NCBI GenBank assembly: GCA_017449495.1
Contig: JAFTFO010000035.1
Span: 35,116 to 99,115 of the forward strand
Direction of reading: 5' to 3'
From: Prevotella sp.
GTDB lineage: Bacteria; Bacteroidota; Bacteroidia; Bacteroidales; Bacteroidaceae
DNA length: 64,000 nucleotides
The notes under the pieces were generated by a model. The model was given only the letters and a program-made list of their open reading frames with translations, was not told the DNA's origin and made no database searches. Made by a program: the position numbers and the translations under genes. This document shows, piece by piece, positions 49,719 through 59,119 of the stretch. How positions within the stretch are numbered: the first letter of the stretch is position 1; each line of letters begins with the position of its first letter.

Positions 49719-52172
49719 ATGAAAAGGTTTTTAATGATTGTTCTACTGTCTGTGAGCACAGCAGTTATGGCATTCGGGCAGAGCATGAGCGACACCCAGG
49801 TGCTCCAGTTCATTATGAAGGAGAAGAAGTCTGGAACGGCAGATAACAACATTGCTACCAAGCTTCTTCAGCAGGGTGCAACTATTGACCAGATCCAGCG
49901 CCTCCGCCAAAAGTACAGCAAGCAGCTGGAAAGCAGAAGTCTTGGTGGTACAGCAGATAAGGCTATCAATGATGCCTCTAATCGCATGCGTATCAATAAT
50001 GGCCCTCTGCGTGAGTCTGATGACAATCAAAAGAAGAACCAATTAGGCCAAAGAGTTCCGTCAGAATTGTTATATGGAGATGCCTATCCTTTGACGGTTG
50101 ACTCACTCATTAGTCAACAGGAAACGACAGGAAAGAAAGTGTTTGGTCGTGACATCTTTAATAATAAGTCACTTACCTTTGAACCCCAGATGAATATCGC
50201 CACCCCACAGAATTATGTGCTTGGCCCTGGCGACCAACTCATCGTTGATGTCTATGGGGCGTCTCAAGAATCTATGTCGCTTACCATTAGTCCTGATGGT
50301 GACATCACGGTGCCTGATTTCGGTCCTGTTCATGTCAGCGGTTTGACAGTCTCTGCCGCTCAAAGCCGTATCCGCAGTAAACTTGGCAGCTATTATGAGA
50401 GTTCGAGTATCAAGGCATCACTCGGACAGACCCGTACCATTCTGGTTAATGTCATGGGTGAGGTAAAGACTCCCGGTACTTATACGTTGAGCGCTTTTGC
50501 CACTGTATTCCATGCGCTTTATATGGCTGGTGGCGTGAGCGATCTCGGAACACTTCGAAATATTAAGGTTTTCCGTCAAGGCAAACTTATTTCTACCGTA
50601 GATATTTATGAGTTTATCCTCAATGGTCGTTTAGCAGGAAATGTCCGGTTGGCTGACAATGACGTGGTTCAGGTAGGGACCTATGATTGTATCGTCGATA
50701 TTACAGGTCGTGTGAAACGCCCTATGGCATATGAGTTGCGTAAAACAGAGAGTCTGTCCACATTGCTCAAGTATAGTGGCGGATTTGCAGGTGATGCTTA
50801 TAAAAAGTCGTTGCGCGTCCTCCGTAAGAGTGGTCGCATGAAGAGTGTCTATAATGTGGAGGAGTTCGAACTGGCAGACTTTAAGATGGCAGATTGTGAT
50901 TCTGTTATAGTCGACTCTATTATCGACCGTTTCGAGAATATGGTTGAAGTCAAGGGTGCTATTTTCCGTCCAGGCATGTATAGACTGGGTGAAAAAGTCA
51001 ATAGCGTGCGCTCTTTGATAGAAAGTGCCGATGGCTTGACAGAGGAGGCGATGATTACAAGAGCCGTGATGCGGCGAATGAAAGCAAACCGTACACAAGA
51101 AGTCCTCTCTATCGATTTGGAGGGCATCATGAATGGTTCTGTAGCCGATGTGCCCTTGGAGAATGAGGATGTTCTTTTCATCCCCACCTTGGCTGATCAC
51201 CAGAACTTCCGTACATTGACCATTGATGGAGAGGTTATCTTCCCGGGAACCTATGAATATGCGGCTGGCATGACCATCGAGGATCTGATTCTACAGGCTG
51301 GTGGACTGACAGATGCCGCCTCTACTGTGAAAGTTGACGTGTCGCGTCGGATTCATAACCCGGAAGCTGTTGATGCTGATATGGAGATAGCCAAGACGTT
51401 CAGCTTCTCTCTGAAGAAAGACTTCTCTACTGATGGTGATCGTAGCTTTACCCTTGAACCTTACGATATCGTTCAAGTCCGTAGGAGTCCAGTTTATCAA
51501 AATCCTATCCGCGTGTCCGTAGAAGGTGAGGTCGCCTTTGCTGGTAGATACACCATGGAGCAGAAGAATCAACGACTCTCCGATGTGATTAAGTCAGCGG
51601 GTGGTGTCATTCCTGGTGGTTATGTGAGAGGCGCTCGTTTGGTACGAGTGATGAGTGAGGATGAAAAAGCACGTATGCAGGCGGTTATCAAACTGGCTAA
51701 ACAGAGCGCTACTGGCAAGGATTCCATCAATCTGGAACAACTGGAACTGGAAAATACTTATAGTGTAGGTATCCATTTGGATGAGGCTCTTGCCAACCCA
51801 GGTTCTACACAGGATATTGAATTGATGGACGGGGATCGTTTGATTGTTCCACGCTTCAACCATACTGTGCGTATCAGTGGTAGTGTGAATGCTCCTAACA
51901 CGGTTGCTTATGCTGATGGCGAAAAATATAAGTACTACATTCGTCAGGCTGGTGGTTTCGCAGAACGTTCTAAGAAAGGCCATGCTTATATCGTCTATCA
52001 GAACGGAACGATTGCTTTGGCTAAGAAAGGTAAGGTAGAACCTGGTTGCGAAATAGTTGTGCCGACCAAGGCACCGCGTGATGCCAGTGCTCTCCAGCAA
52101 TGGCTTAGCGTAGCAACAACAGCTGCATCACTTGGAACGATGGCTGCGTCTATTGCAAACCTCATTAAATAA
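49719..52172 (+). CDS. Polysaccharide export outer-membrane protein with multiple SLBB domains
   Basis: 817 residues from ATG 49719 (the frame is open upstream through asnS, but the signal peptide MKRFLMIVLLSVSTAVMAFGQ starts here). An N-terminal segment precedes a Poly_export domain (NYVLGPGDQLIVDVYGASQESMSLTISPDGDITVPDFGPVHVSGLT, about 168-213). Five or six SLBB-like units follow, each with a VxGEVxxPGTY-type motif (VMGEVKTPGTYTLS, VKGAIFRPGMYRL, IDGEVIFPGTYEY, VEGEVAFAGRYTM, ISGSVNAPNTVAY). It is a Wza-like exporter of capsule or exopolysaccharide. The Wzz-type partner follows by 2 bp. No glycosyltransferase genes adjoin, so this pair may serve capsule loci elsewhere. Confidence 0.92.
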   Translation: MKRFLMIVLLSVSTAVMAFGQSMSDTQVLQFIMKEKKSGTADNNIATKLLQQGATIDQIQRLRQKYSKQLESRSLGGTADKAINDASNRMRINNGPLRESDDNQKKNQLGQRVPSELLYGDAYPLTVDSLISQQETTGKKVFGRDIFNNKSLTFEPQMNIATPQNYVLGPGDQLIVDVYGASQESMSLTISPDGDITVPDFGPVHVSGLTVSAAQSRIRSKLGSYYESSSIKASLGQTRTILVNVMGEVKTPGTYTLSAFATVFHALYMAGGVSDLGTLRNIKVFRQGKLISTVDIYEFILNGRLAGNVRLADNDVVQVGTYDCIVDITGRVKRPMAYELRKTESLSTLLKYSGGFAGDAYKKSLRVLRKSGRMKSVYNVEEFELADFKMADCDSVIVDSIIDRFENMVEVKGAIFRPGMYRLGEKVNSVRSLIESADGLTEEAMITRAVMRRMKANRTQEVLSIDLEGIMNGSVADVPLENEDVLFIPTLADHQNFRTLTIDGEVIFPGTYEYAAGMTIEDLILQAGGLTDAASTVKVDVSRRIHNPEAVDADMEIAKTFSFSLKKDFSTDGDRSFTLEPYDIVQVRRSPVYQNPIRVSVEGEVAFAGRYTMEQKNQRLSDVIKSAGGVIPGGYVRGARLVRVMSEDEKARMQAVIKLAKQSATGKDSINLEQLELENTYSVGIHLDEALANPGSTQDIELMDGDRLIVPRFNHTVRISGSVNAPNTVAYADGEKYKYYIRQAGGFAERSKKGHAYIVYQNGTIALAKKGKVEPGCEIVVPTKAPRDASALQQWLSVATTAASLGTMAASIANLIK

Positions 52173-52174
52173 AC

Positions 52175-53308
52175 ATGAGCAGTATGGATATGATACAGAA
52201 CAACGAATCTCAGCAGACTACAAGGACAGAACGTCCAAGTTTTGCGAAGCTTTGGGCTGATGTCAAGAAGTATAAGCGCCTATATTATAAGGTGTTACCT
52301 ATCACCTTTGTCGTGGCTGCCATTATCACGCTCAGCATGCCCAACTATTATAGTTGTACAGTGATGTTGGCCCCAGAACTTTCCGGAGCAAAAGCTGGTG
52401 GTTCTCTCTCCAGCCTTGCCAGCAGTTTTGGAATCAACTTGGGTGGCGCTTCAGCCGGAGCAGACGCTCTGATGCCTACGCTTTATCCAGACTTGATGAA
52501 CAGTGTCACCTTCCGGGCGTCTCTTTTCCCCGTGAAAGTCTATCGTGAAGATGATAGCACTAAGACAGAGATGACTTACTATGACTATCTGAAGGATGGC
52601 CAGAAGGCACCTTGGTGGTCAGAAGGCAAGAAGGCTATCGGTGAGGCTATTAAATCATTGTTTGGAAAAGAGGAGATGGAGGTTGATGAGGTAAACACTT
52701 TCAAGCTGACAAAAGAGCAGTCTCAAATAGTAAAGGCCATTGGGGAGAAGGTGGTCTGCGATGTCGACAAGAAGACGATGGTCATTACTATCAACGTCAC
52801 AGACCAGGATCCGTTGATTGCAGCGATGATGGCAGATTCTGTTCAGATGCGCCTACAGCGCTTCATCACTGACTATCGTACTCGTAAGGCTCGTATCGAT
52901 CTTGAGTATAATCAGAAGATCTGTGCAGAGGCGAAGGAACGTTATGACAATGCTCGAAAGAAGTATGCTGCCTTCACCGATGCCAACCAGAAGATTTTCC
53001 TTGAGAGCGTGCGCAGTCGCCAGTCCGAACTGGAGAATGAGCTTCAACTCCAACAGCGTGCCTACTCACAGATTGCTGCACAGTTGCAATTGGCTGAAGC
53101 AAAAGTTCAGGAAGATACGCCAGCCTTTACCACGCTTCAGCCCGCCACTGTACCTATTTTGAAAGACGGTCCTAAACGTTCACGTATTTGTCTGATATTC
53201 TTGTTCCTGGCATTCCTCGCCACAACAGCCTATGCTTTCCACAAAGAGGGAGACCTCATACCTCTCTTTACGGCTGATGACGAAGAACCGGAGCCAAGAG
53301 TTAGCTGA
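52175..53308 (+). CDS. Wzz-type polysaccharide chain-length determinant
   Basis: 377 residues. A first transmembrane segment (VLPITFVVAAIITLSMPNYY, about 39-58) is followed by a beta-sheet and coiled-coil periplasmic domain. A long helical region (ICAEAKERYDNARKKYAAFTDANQ ... QSELENELQLQQRAYSQIAAQLQLAEAKVQED) leads to PATVPILKDGPKRSRICLIFLFLAFLATTAYAF near the C-terminus with the second transmembrane segment, the PxxP-containing Wzz signature. It would set the chain length of polysaccharide exported by the upstream SLBB protein. Its last 8 bp overlap the convergent S1-domain gene. Confidence 0.9.
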   Translation: MSSMDMIQNNESQQTTRTERPSFAKLWADVKKYKRLYYKVLPITFVVAAIITLSMPNYYSCTVMLAPELSGAKAGGSLSSLASSFGINLGGASAGADALMPTLYPDLMNSVTFRASLFPVKVYREDDSTKTEMTYYDYLKDGQKAPWWSEGKKAIGEAIKSLFGKEEMEVDEVNTFKLTKEQSQIVKAIGEKVVCDVDKKTMVITINVTDQDPLIAAMMADSVQMRLQRFITDYRTRKARIDLEYNQKICAEAKERYDNARKKYAAFTDANQKIFLESVRSRQSELENELQLQQRAYSQIAAQLQLAEAKVQEDTPAFTTLQPATVPILKDGPKRSRICLIFLFLAFLATTAYAFHKEGDLIPLFTADDEEPEPRVS

Positions 53309-53927
53309 CTAACTGAATACCATCTTCAGAGATAGTGATAAGCCGTCGGCGATAGAGATCGCCGATGGCTTTTTTATAGTCTTTCTTCGAGACCTGAAAA
53401 CGTTCGTAGATCAACTCGGCAGGCGATTTGTCGCCAAGTTCACACTTGCCGTCATGCTCATAAAGATAACGGAGTAGCACCTCTGCAAAATCCAATATAC
53501 GCTGACGCCCGTCATCTTTCTGATAACGCTCCACCTTCGCGGTTGCCATCAGGCGATGGGTCTTCTCGTCCTCCATGATATAGACATAATAAGTCTTTCC
53601 TATTTCCATCCGCTGTTTCTGTTCACGGAAGGGACAGAAAAGGTCCTTCATCAGCCCCCATTTAAGAAAGGCCCCATATTCATTTGTCCAGGCGCACTCC
53701 AGATAAGCAAACTCACCCACCTTGGCAATAGGATGCTCTGTAGTGGCAATGGTCCGCTCATCTTGGTCAAGATAGATGAACACTTCCAGTTCGTCACCAA
53801 TGTGCATGTCTCGTGTGACATAACGGTTTGGTAATAGGATATTTCCCTCGTCGCCACCGTCTAAATACAGACCATAGTCTGTACGTTTCTTTATTCTGAG
53901 GGTGTTGTAGTCTCCAAGTCTGAGCAT
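53301..53927 (-). CDS. S1-like RNA-binding protein (CvfB type)
   Basis: 208 residues. Two S1-like beta-barrel units: [59 protein letters not shown] (about 5-63) and [33 protein letters not shown] (about 71-103). A C-terminal winged-helix ([34 protein letters not shown]) follows. This matches CvfB-type proteins, which are usually about 280 residues, so one S1 unit may be missing. It binds RNA; the target is unknown. It overlaps the end of the upstream LolD-like gene by 37 bp. Confidence 0.85.
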   Translation of the reverse strand: MLRLGDYNTLRIKKRTDYGLYLDGGDEGNILLPNRYVTRDMHIGDELEVFIYLDQDERTIATTEHPIAKVGEFAYLECAWTNEYGAFLKWGLMKDLFCPFREQKQRMEIGKTYYVYIMEDEKTHRLMATAKVERYQKDDGRQRILDFAEVLLRYLYEHDGKCELGDKSPAELIYERFQVSKKDYKKAIGDLYRRRLITISEDGIQLVS

Positions 53928-54610
53928 TCTTCCGCGTTTTGTGGGGTTTCAATGGATGGAATCTCTATAAGGCCGTCACGCAGATGGATGGTACGGTCTG
54001 TAATAGCTGCGAGCGACTCGTCATGTGTGACGATGACAAAGGTCTGTCCGAACTGATCACGTAAATCAAAGAACAACCGATGCAGGTCCTCCTTGTTTCT
54101 CGTGTCAAGTGAACCGGAAGGTTCATCAGCCAGAATAACTGCAGGGTTATTGACAAGTGCTCGGGCTACGGCTATACGCTGTTTCTCACCTCCCGACAGT
54201 TCATTGGGCTTATGGGTGGCACGATCGCTCAGCCCCATGAAACTTAGTAGTTCATCAGCCCGAGCCCTGGCAGTCTTCTGGGACTTTCCTGCTATATAGG
54301 CTGGAATCATGATATTCTCAATAGCTGTGAACTCAGGCAACAACTGATGAAACTGGAACACAAAGCCTAAATGGGCATTCCTGAAATCAGAAAGACGTTT
54401 CGATGACAGAGATGTCACATCAATACCATCCACAAGCACAGTACCTGTGTCCGGGCGGTCAAGGGTTCCGATAATCTGCAGTAAGGTGGTCTTTCCTGCA
54501 CCACTGGGACCAACGATACTGACCACCTCTCCTTTGTCAATATGGAGGTCGATGCCCTTCAGTACCTGTAGTGCTCCAAAGCTTTTTGTTATATTCTTAA
54601 TGTCAATCAT
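53891..54610 (-). CDS. LolD-like ABC transporter ATP-binding protein
   Basis: 239 residues with Walker [10 protein letters not shown] (about 35-43), Q-loop in [22 protein letters not shown], signature LSGGEKQR (about 138-145), Walker [13 protein letters not shown] (about 158-169) and the switch histidine in VTHDESLA. The short loop and [12 protein letters not shown] are characteristic of LolD, which powers lipoprotein release with LolCE. MacB-type ATPases are close relatives, so the exact partner is uncertain; no permease gene is adjacent. The last 37 bp overlap the S1-domain gene. Confidence 0.9.
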   Translation of the reverse strand: MIDIKNITKSFGALQVLKGIDLHIDKGEVVSIVGPSGAGKTTLLQIIGTLDRPDTGTVLVDGIDVTSLSSKRLSDFRNAHLGFVFQFHQLLPEFTAIENIMIPAYIAGKSQKTARARADELLSFMGLSDRATHKPNELSGGEKQRIAVARALVNNPAVILADEPSGSLDTRNKEDLHRLFFDLRDQFGQTFVIVTHDESLAAITDRTIHLRDGLIEIPSIETPQNAEECSDLETTTPSE

Positions 54611-54622
54611 AATTCTTACCTT

Positions 54623-56749
54623 TCACTTCTTATGCATCCACTTTGATATGGTATCATAGATGCTGTTTTCCTCATGGTGCTGTGCTTCTGTGAAGCTCAT
54701 ACGGTCTTCCTTCGTATCACCAAACTGGTCAGGGAAGATAATCATGAGATTCTTGCCGGAGAAGTGCCTCTGTAACTCATCTGGCAAACGTTCCAGGGCT
54801 GACTTATAAGAAATAGTCCCTTTACGTGCAGTGACCACTACAAACAGATGATCTACTGATATGCCAGCCGCCAGCTTCGGCAACTCATTCCAGTGCTCCA
54901 TTGATGTGTATTCAGCCCTCACATGAGGGTGGCGGTTGTTGATGTACTCGGCAATCAGCACCAGAGACTCGTTTCTTCCATGGAACTGAATCCGGCAGTC
55001 CAGCTGTCCTGCCACACGGCTTAAACGTTCCATCCAGCGATGGAAACCAGGTTCAAACTCAGCCCTTGAGGGCACCGCCACTTGGATGCGCCTGAGTGTC
55101 GACAGGGGTTGTACGAAGCGCGTCAGGATGATCTGGCGGTTCAAGCCGTTGTAGAGGCTTTGGATGAATTCTCCCCAGAACCGTGGGTTGACATCAGTAT
55201 GGATATGCATGCCCATGATAATCTCTGAACAGCCGAACTCCTTGAAAGCATGTTTGATGCCGTTGGCGATGTTGGTCGATAGTCGCACCTGTGTCAATAG
55301 CTTCACCTCCGAGGCACTGGCTTGCTGTTGCAGACTCTCCAGCAGTCGTAACCCCTGTTCTCTGGCATGGGAACTGTTCTGATCATCGTATACTACATTC
55401 AGTGCTACGATATCGCGGTTCAGCCGGTCGTTACGCAGCAAGATGGAGAAATACAGCAGTTGCGGTGCAATCTCTGGATACTTCACGCACAACAGAATCT
55501 TCTCATCATCATCCCCTATGAAATCTCTGTCCTCTTTCCACTTTCCTCTTTCCTCTAAGACAATCTGCTTCGAAGCATGTTCTGTCATGAGGGTACTGAT
55601 GACGCAGGTGAAAAGAATCATCATCACGACACCGTTCAGCATATCATCATTGATGAGATACACGCCAGGCGACACTTCCAGGCGCATACCCACCATCACC
55701 ATGGCAATGGCACCGGCAGCATGGGCTGAGGTCAGACCGAACATCATGTTCCCGTCCGCCTTTGTCAGGCGGAACAGCAGGCTCGACAGATAGGCGGCAG
55801 CAGCCTTTCCAAAAGTTCCTATAAATACTATCAGGAACACTGTCCACAGCACATCAAGGCCAGAGAAGAGTGTGCGCACATTGATAAGCATGCCTACACC
55901 AATCAGGAAATAAGGAATAAACAGGGCATTACCGATAAACTCAATACGGTTCATCAGTGGCGACACACGAGGGATGTATCTGTTAAGGATCAGTCCGGAA
56001 AAGAAAGCACCAACGATACCTTCGATACCAATCATCGAGGTCAGGGCTGCACTTAGGAACATGATGCCAAGTACAAAGATATACTGCATGACAGCGTCGC
56101 TATACCGTCGAAGGAAGTAGCGGGTCAGTTTCGGGATCAGCCATATACTGCCGATACAGTATATAGCGAACTTAAAGAGGAATAGCGGCCAGAACCACCA
56201 TCCACTATCTTCATTGAAGGAGCCTGAGAGAGCTGCCAACATCATCAGTGCGATAAACAAGGAGATCATCGAAGACCCGACGCTGAGCATGACACTCTGA
56301 TGGCGTTGCAGGCCATACCGTCCGATAATAGGGTAGGCGATCAATGTGTTCGATGCCATGATACAGCCTAATAGGAAAGATGCTGATGAGGAGTACCCGA
56401 GTACGGTGATGGCCATGACATACGTAAGGATCAGCGGAACGAAACAGGTGAGCAGGCCAAAGATGACAAACGAGCGTGTTTGTTTCTTGACACTCTCCAT
56501 GTCCATTTCCAGTCCAGCCAGAAACATGATATAATAGAGTCCCACCCTGCCAAACAATTCAAAAGAATTGTCACGCACCAAGATATTAAAGCCATACTGA
56601 CCGATAATCACACCCGCCAGCACCATGCCGATGATATGTGGGATACGCAACTTACTCATCACGATCGGTGCAACGAGGATAATCAGCAACACCACAAAGA
56701 AGACCAACGTGGGGTCGGTGATGGGTAAATATGATACCAATAATGTCAT
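54623..56749 (-). CDS. CPA2-type cation/H+ antiporter with a USP-like C-terminus
   Basis: 708 residues from ATG 56749; the frame is open to 56812, but a TAACTTTG -7 box (56758-56765) falls within that part. About 12-13 transmembrane segments span residues 10-400. They include IGMVLAGVIIGQYG and LFLAGLEMD, the conserved features of the Na+/H+ exchanger/KefB group, and VGAFFSGLILNRYIP. The C-terminal 280 residues resemble universal stress protein domains, with ILLCVKYPEIAPQLLYFSILL and GCSEIIMGMHIHTD, likely regulatory. The ion is not predictable. The 7-nt repeat TTTCCTC tract around 55537-55562 encodes the charged linker EERGKWKEDRDF. Confidence 0.88.
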   Translation of the reverse strand: MTLLVSYLPITDPTLVFFVVLLIILVAPIVMSKLRIPHIIGMVLAGVIIGQYGFNILVRDNSFELFGRVGLYYIMFLAGLEMDMESVKKQTRSFVIFGLLTCFVPLILTYVMAITVLGYSSSASFLLGCIMASNTLIAYPIIGRYGLQRHQSVMLSVGSSMISLFIALMMLAALSGSFNEDSGWWFWPLFLFKFAIYCIGSIWLIPKLTRYFLRRYSDAVMQYIFVLGIMFLSAALTSMIGIEGIVGAFFSGLILNRYIPRVSPLMNRIEFIGNALFIPYFLIGVGMLINVRTLFSGLDVLWTVFLIVFIGTFGKAAAAYLSSLLFRLTKADGNMMFGLTSAHAAGAIAMVMVGMRLEVSPGVYLINDDMLNGVVMMILFTCVISTLMTEHASKQIVLEERGKWKEDRDFIGDDDEKILLCVKYPEIAPQLLYFSILLRNDRLNRDIVALNVVYDDQNSSHAREQGLRLLESLQQQASASEVKLLTQVRLSTNIANGIKHAFKEFGCSEIIMGMHIHTDVNPRFWGEFIQSLYNGLNRQIILTRFVQPLSTLRRIQVAVPSRAEFEPGFHRWMERLSRVAGQLDCRIQFHGRNESLVLIAEYINNRHPHVRAEYTSMEHWNELPKLAAGISVDHLFVVVTARKGTISYKSALERLPDELQRHFSGKNLMIIFPDQFGDTKEDRMSFTEAQHHEENSIYDTISKWMHKK

Positions 56750-56757
56750 TCTGAGTG

Positions 56758-56805
56758 CAAAGTTACGACTTTTTTTTCTTATTACGAAAAATATTCGTAA
56801 CTTTG
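56758..56805. promoter_or_regulatory. Divergent antiporter/asd promoters with a 13-bp inverted repeat
   Basis: Minus-strand TAACTTTG (56758-56765) faces the antiporter, 8 bp before its ATG; plus-strand TAACTTTG (56798-56805) faces asd. TGCAAAGTTACGA (56757-56769) and TCGTAACTTTGCA (56795-56807) are exact reverse complements, so the repeat is formed by the two promoters. -33 boxes are weak (TTC) on both sides. Confidence 0.7.
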
Positions 56806-56842
56806 CAGCCAAAATGTAACCATTTAAAGAATTTAAGGTAAG

Positions 56843-57856
56843 ATGAAAGTAGCAATTGTAGGTGCAAGTGGAGCCGTAGGACAGGAGTTCTTGCGGATTC
56901 TTGACGAGAGGAATTTTCCGATGGATGAACTGGTATTGTTCGGTTCAGAGCGCAGTGCGGGCAGGAAATACACCTTCAAGGGGAAGGAGATTGAGGTGAA
57001 GTTACTCCAGCATAACGATGACTTCAAGGATGTAGACATCGCCTTTACCTCTGCAGGTGCAGGCACATCTAAGGAGTTCGCCGAGACAATCACGAAGTAC
57101 GGTGCCGTGATGATTGATAACTCCAGTGCCTTCCGTATGGACGAAGACGTCCCCCTCGTAGTGCCAGAGTGCAATGCCGAGGATGCCCTGAATAGGCCTC
57201 GTGGTATCATCGCCAATCCGAATTGTACGACAATTATGATGGTTGTGGTGCTTCAGCCGTTAGAGAACATCTCTCATATCAAGCGCATCCACGTGGCATC
57301 CTACCAGAGTGCTTCTGGTGCTGGCGCTGCTGCTATGGCAGAACTCCAGCAACAATATAAGGAGATGGTTGAGGATGGTGAGGTGAAAACCGTCAAGAAG
57401 TTCGCCCATCAGTTGGCCTACAATGTGATTCCCCAGATTGACGTGTTCCAGCCCAACGGTTATACGAAGGAGGAGATGAAGATGTACAATGAGACGCGCA
57501 AGATTATGCATACCGATGCCAAGTGCTCGGCCATGTGTGTCCGTGTCAGTTCTTTGCGCTCCCACTCAGAGTCCGTATGGATTGAGACAGAGCGCCCCAT
57601 CAGTGTTGAGGAGGCACAGAAGGCTATTGCCGCTGCTCCTGGTTGTACACTGAAAGATGATCCTGCCACGCTGACCTATCCCATGCCTCTCGAGACGGCA
57701 GGTAAGGATGATGTCTTCGTTGGTCGTATCCGTAAGGATCTCACCGATGACTGCGGTCTTACGTTCTGGCTCTCAGGTGATCAGATCCGTAAGGGTGCTG
57801 CCCTGAATGCTGTACAGATAGCAGAGTACCTCGTGAAGGTCGGTAATGTTAAGTAA
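56843..57856 (+). CDS. asd: Aspartate-semialdehyde dehydrogenase
   Basis: 337 residues. The NADP-binding start is [20 protein letters not shown], with the GASGAVG loop at residues 7-13. The catalytic cysteine is in [16 protein letters not shown] (about residue 131), and the substrate-binding DNSSAFR is at about 96-102. The enzyme makes aspartate semialdehyde for lysine, threonine, methionine and diaminopimelate synthesis. The leader has no lysine-riboswitch-like feature that I could see. Its 3' end overlaps the next, lipoprotein-encoding gene by 11 bp if that gene starts at 57846. Confidence 0.97.
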   Translation: MKVAIVGASGAVGQEFLRILDERNFPMDELVLFGSERSAGRKYTFKGKEIEVKLLQHNDDFKDVDIAFTSAGAGTSKEFAETITKYGAVMIDNSSAFRMDEDVPLVVPECNAEDALNRPRGIIANPNCTTIMMVVVLQPLENISHIKRIHVASYQSASGAGAAAMAELQQQYKEMVEDGEVKTVKKFAHQLAYNVIPQIDVFQPNGYTKEEMKMYNETRKIMHTDAKCSAMCVRVSSLRSHSESVWIETERPISVEEAQKAIAAAPGCTLKDDPATLTYPMPLETAGKDDVFVGRIRKDLTDDCGLTFWLSGDQIRKGAALNAVQIAEYLVKVGNVK

Positions 57857-58292
57857 GATGATATATAAGGCAGCCTTTCTGGCTGCCCTTTTATTTGTCC
57901 TTGCCTGTGGTGGGGGCGATGACGATGGGCGACGGTTGGGTGAGATCATAGTAGGCACCTGGCAGCGTGGCTGGGGAGAAGGTGATGTCATCATCGAAGG
58001 TAACCCGGAACTGCAACCTGAGAACTTCGCCTACGATCTCTTCGTGTTCCACGACGATGGTAGCTATAATGGCATGGTGCGTAAAGGCACTTTTGTCGCT
58101 TATGACACTTATGGCAGTATCGTCTACGAAGGCAATTACCAGTGTGATAATCACAACCTGAAATTGGAGCCCTCTACTGGTGAGGGGAAGATGCTGGCAC
58201 AAGTGGTAACCTTTACCGACGACACTCTCCAGCTGCGCTATGAGAACGAGGATTACAACATCACGGTTACCTTCATTGTCCGCAAGCTCTAA
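57846..58292 (+). CDS. Small lipoprotein, lipocalin-like, unknown function
   Basis: 148 residues if it starts at ATG 57846; ATG 57858 (144 residues) is equally plausible and avoids overlapping asd. A lipoprotein signal ends LLFVLAC (Cys21), followed by a Gly/Asp spacer. The rest is predicted beta-rich: [74 protein letters not shown]. The GTW start and the FxxDGxY segment resemble Bacteroidota lipocalin-like (lipocalin_4/5) lipoproteins. Ligand and partners are unknown; it is probably cotranscribed with asd. Confidence 0.6.
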   Translation: MLSKMIYKAAFLAALLFVLACGGGDDDGRRLGEIIVGTWQRGWGEGDVIIEGNPELQPENFAYDLFVFHDDGSYNGMVRKGTFVAYDTYGSIVYEGNYQCDNHNLKLEPSTGEGKMLAQVVTFTDDTLQLRYENEDYNITVTFIVRKL

Positions 58293-58318
58293 GCTTTCCA
58301 CTTCTTTCTTTCCACTAC

Positions 58319-59116
58319 TTACTCATCCTCTTCCACTTCTGCGAGATGGAAGACATAGTCGATGGTCACCTGATTAAAAGCAGAGAAATAGCCCAGACAT
58401 CCGCCTGTAAAGTTGGGGACGGGATTCGTATTGGTGTTGTCCATGATCTGCATGGAGTACAGATAGTCGTAGGCCCGTTGGTCAATGGCGCGCAACTCAA
58501 GATGGAGTCTGTCACCTTCCACAAGCATGTCCTTGTCGTTGTCGCCTTCTCTGGCAATGGAAAACAGTTGTTGCAGCTCTTTGTTTGGATTCTGGTCATC
58601 TCGCTTTACGGCCCAACGGAAGCCGAGGGAGTTACGGTAGATATGCGTGAAATACCAGTTGTCCTCATTGGGAATATCCTGAAACAGCAGTTCTCCTGTC
58701 AGGAATCGTTCACTTAACACTTTCTTCCAGATAAAATGGAAGCGGTTGATTTTCGGCATACGCTGCATTGTTGAGGTTGAGGTGAAATGGCGACCGTCCA
58801 CATCTACATCAATCTGATATGTCACCCCCTCCTTGCCTTTGGCTGTCGACAGGTAGTTGCCATTCTTCTGATGGGTGAGTATCGACTCGCTGCCGTCATT
58901 GCCTGTCACAATGATATGGGCATCTGTCACGTCACTCGTCGTATTGTTATCGTCCATATCCTGTGTCCGGCTGACGCGTGCCTTCATCCCGTCGGTGGAG
59001 ACAGAAGCCTCTACCACGTAGATTGGCTCCACGTTGCGATAGTCGATGTCGATCTCCTTCTCACACCCTACCAGCCCTAACAGTCCTATTAACCCTAACA
59101 GCCCTAATCTCCTCAT
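58319..59116 (-). CDS. DUF4249-family lipoprotein
   Basis: 265 residues. The lipoprotein signal LGLLGLIGLLGLVGC (Cys18) is encoded by a 9-nt repeat (AGCCCTAAC-type on the plus strand, about 59067-59107). Residues about 25-125 form a beta-sandwich-like region (YVVEASVSTDGMKARVSRTQDMDDNN, AHIIVTGNDGSESILTH, YQIDVDVDGRHFTSTSTM) and the rest matches DUF4249. Such proteins are encoded next to TonB-dependent receptors; here the receptor gene lies 3 bp upstream. It may help the receptor bind a substrate on the outer face of the membrane. Confidence 0.82.
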   Translation of the reverse strand: MRRLGLLGLIGLLGLVGCEKEIDIDYRNVEPIYVVEASVSTDGMKARVSRTQDMDDNNTTSDVTDAHIIVTGNDGSESILTHQKNGNYLSTAKGKEGVTYQIDVDVDGRHFTSTSTMQRMPKINRFHFIWKKVLSERFLTGELLFQDIPNEDNWYFTHIYRNSLGFRWAVKRDDQNPNKELQQLFSIAREGDNDKDMLVEGDRLHLELRAIDQRAYDYLYSMQIMDNTNTNPVPNFTGGCLGYFSAFNQVTIDYVFHLAEVEEDE

Positions 59117-59119
59117 ATC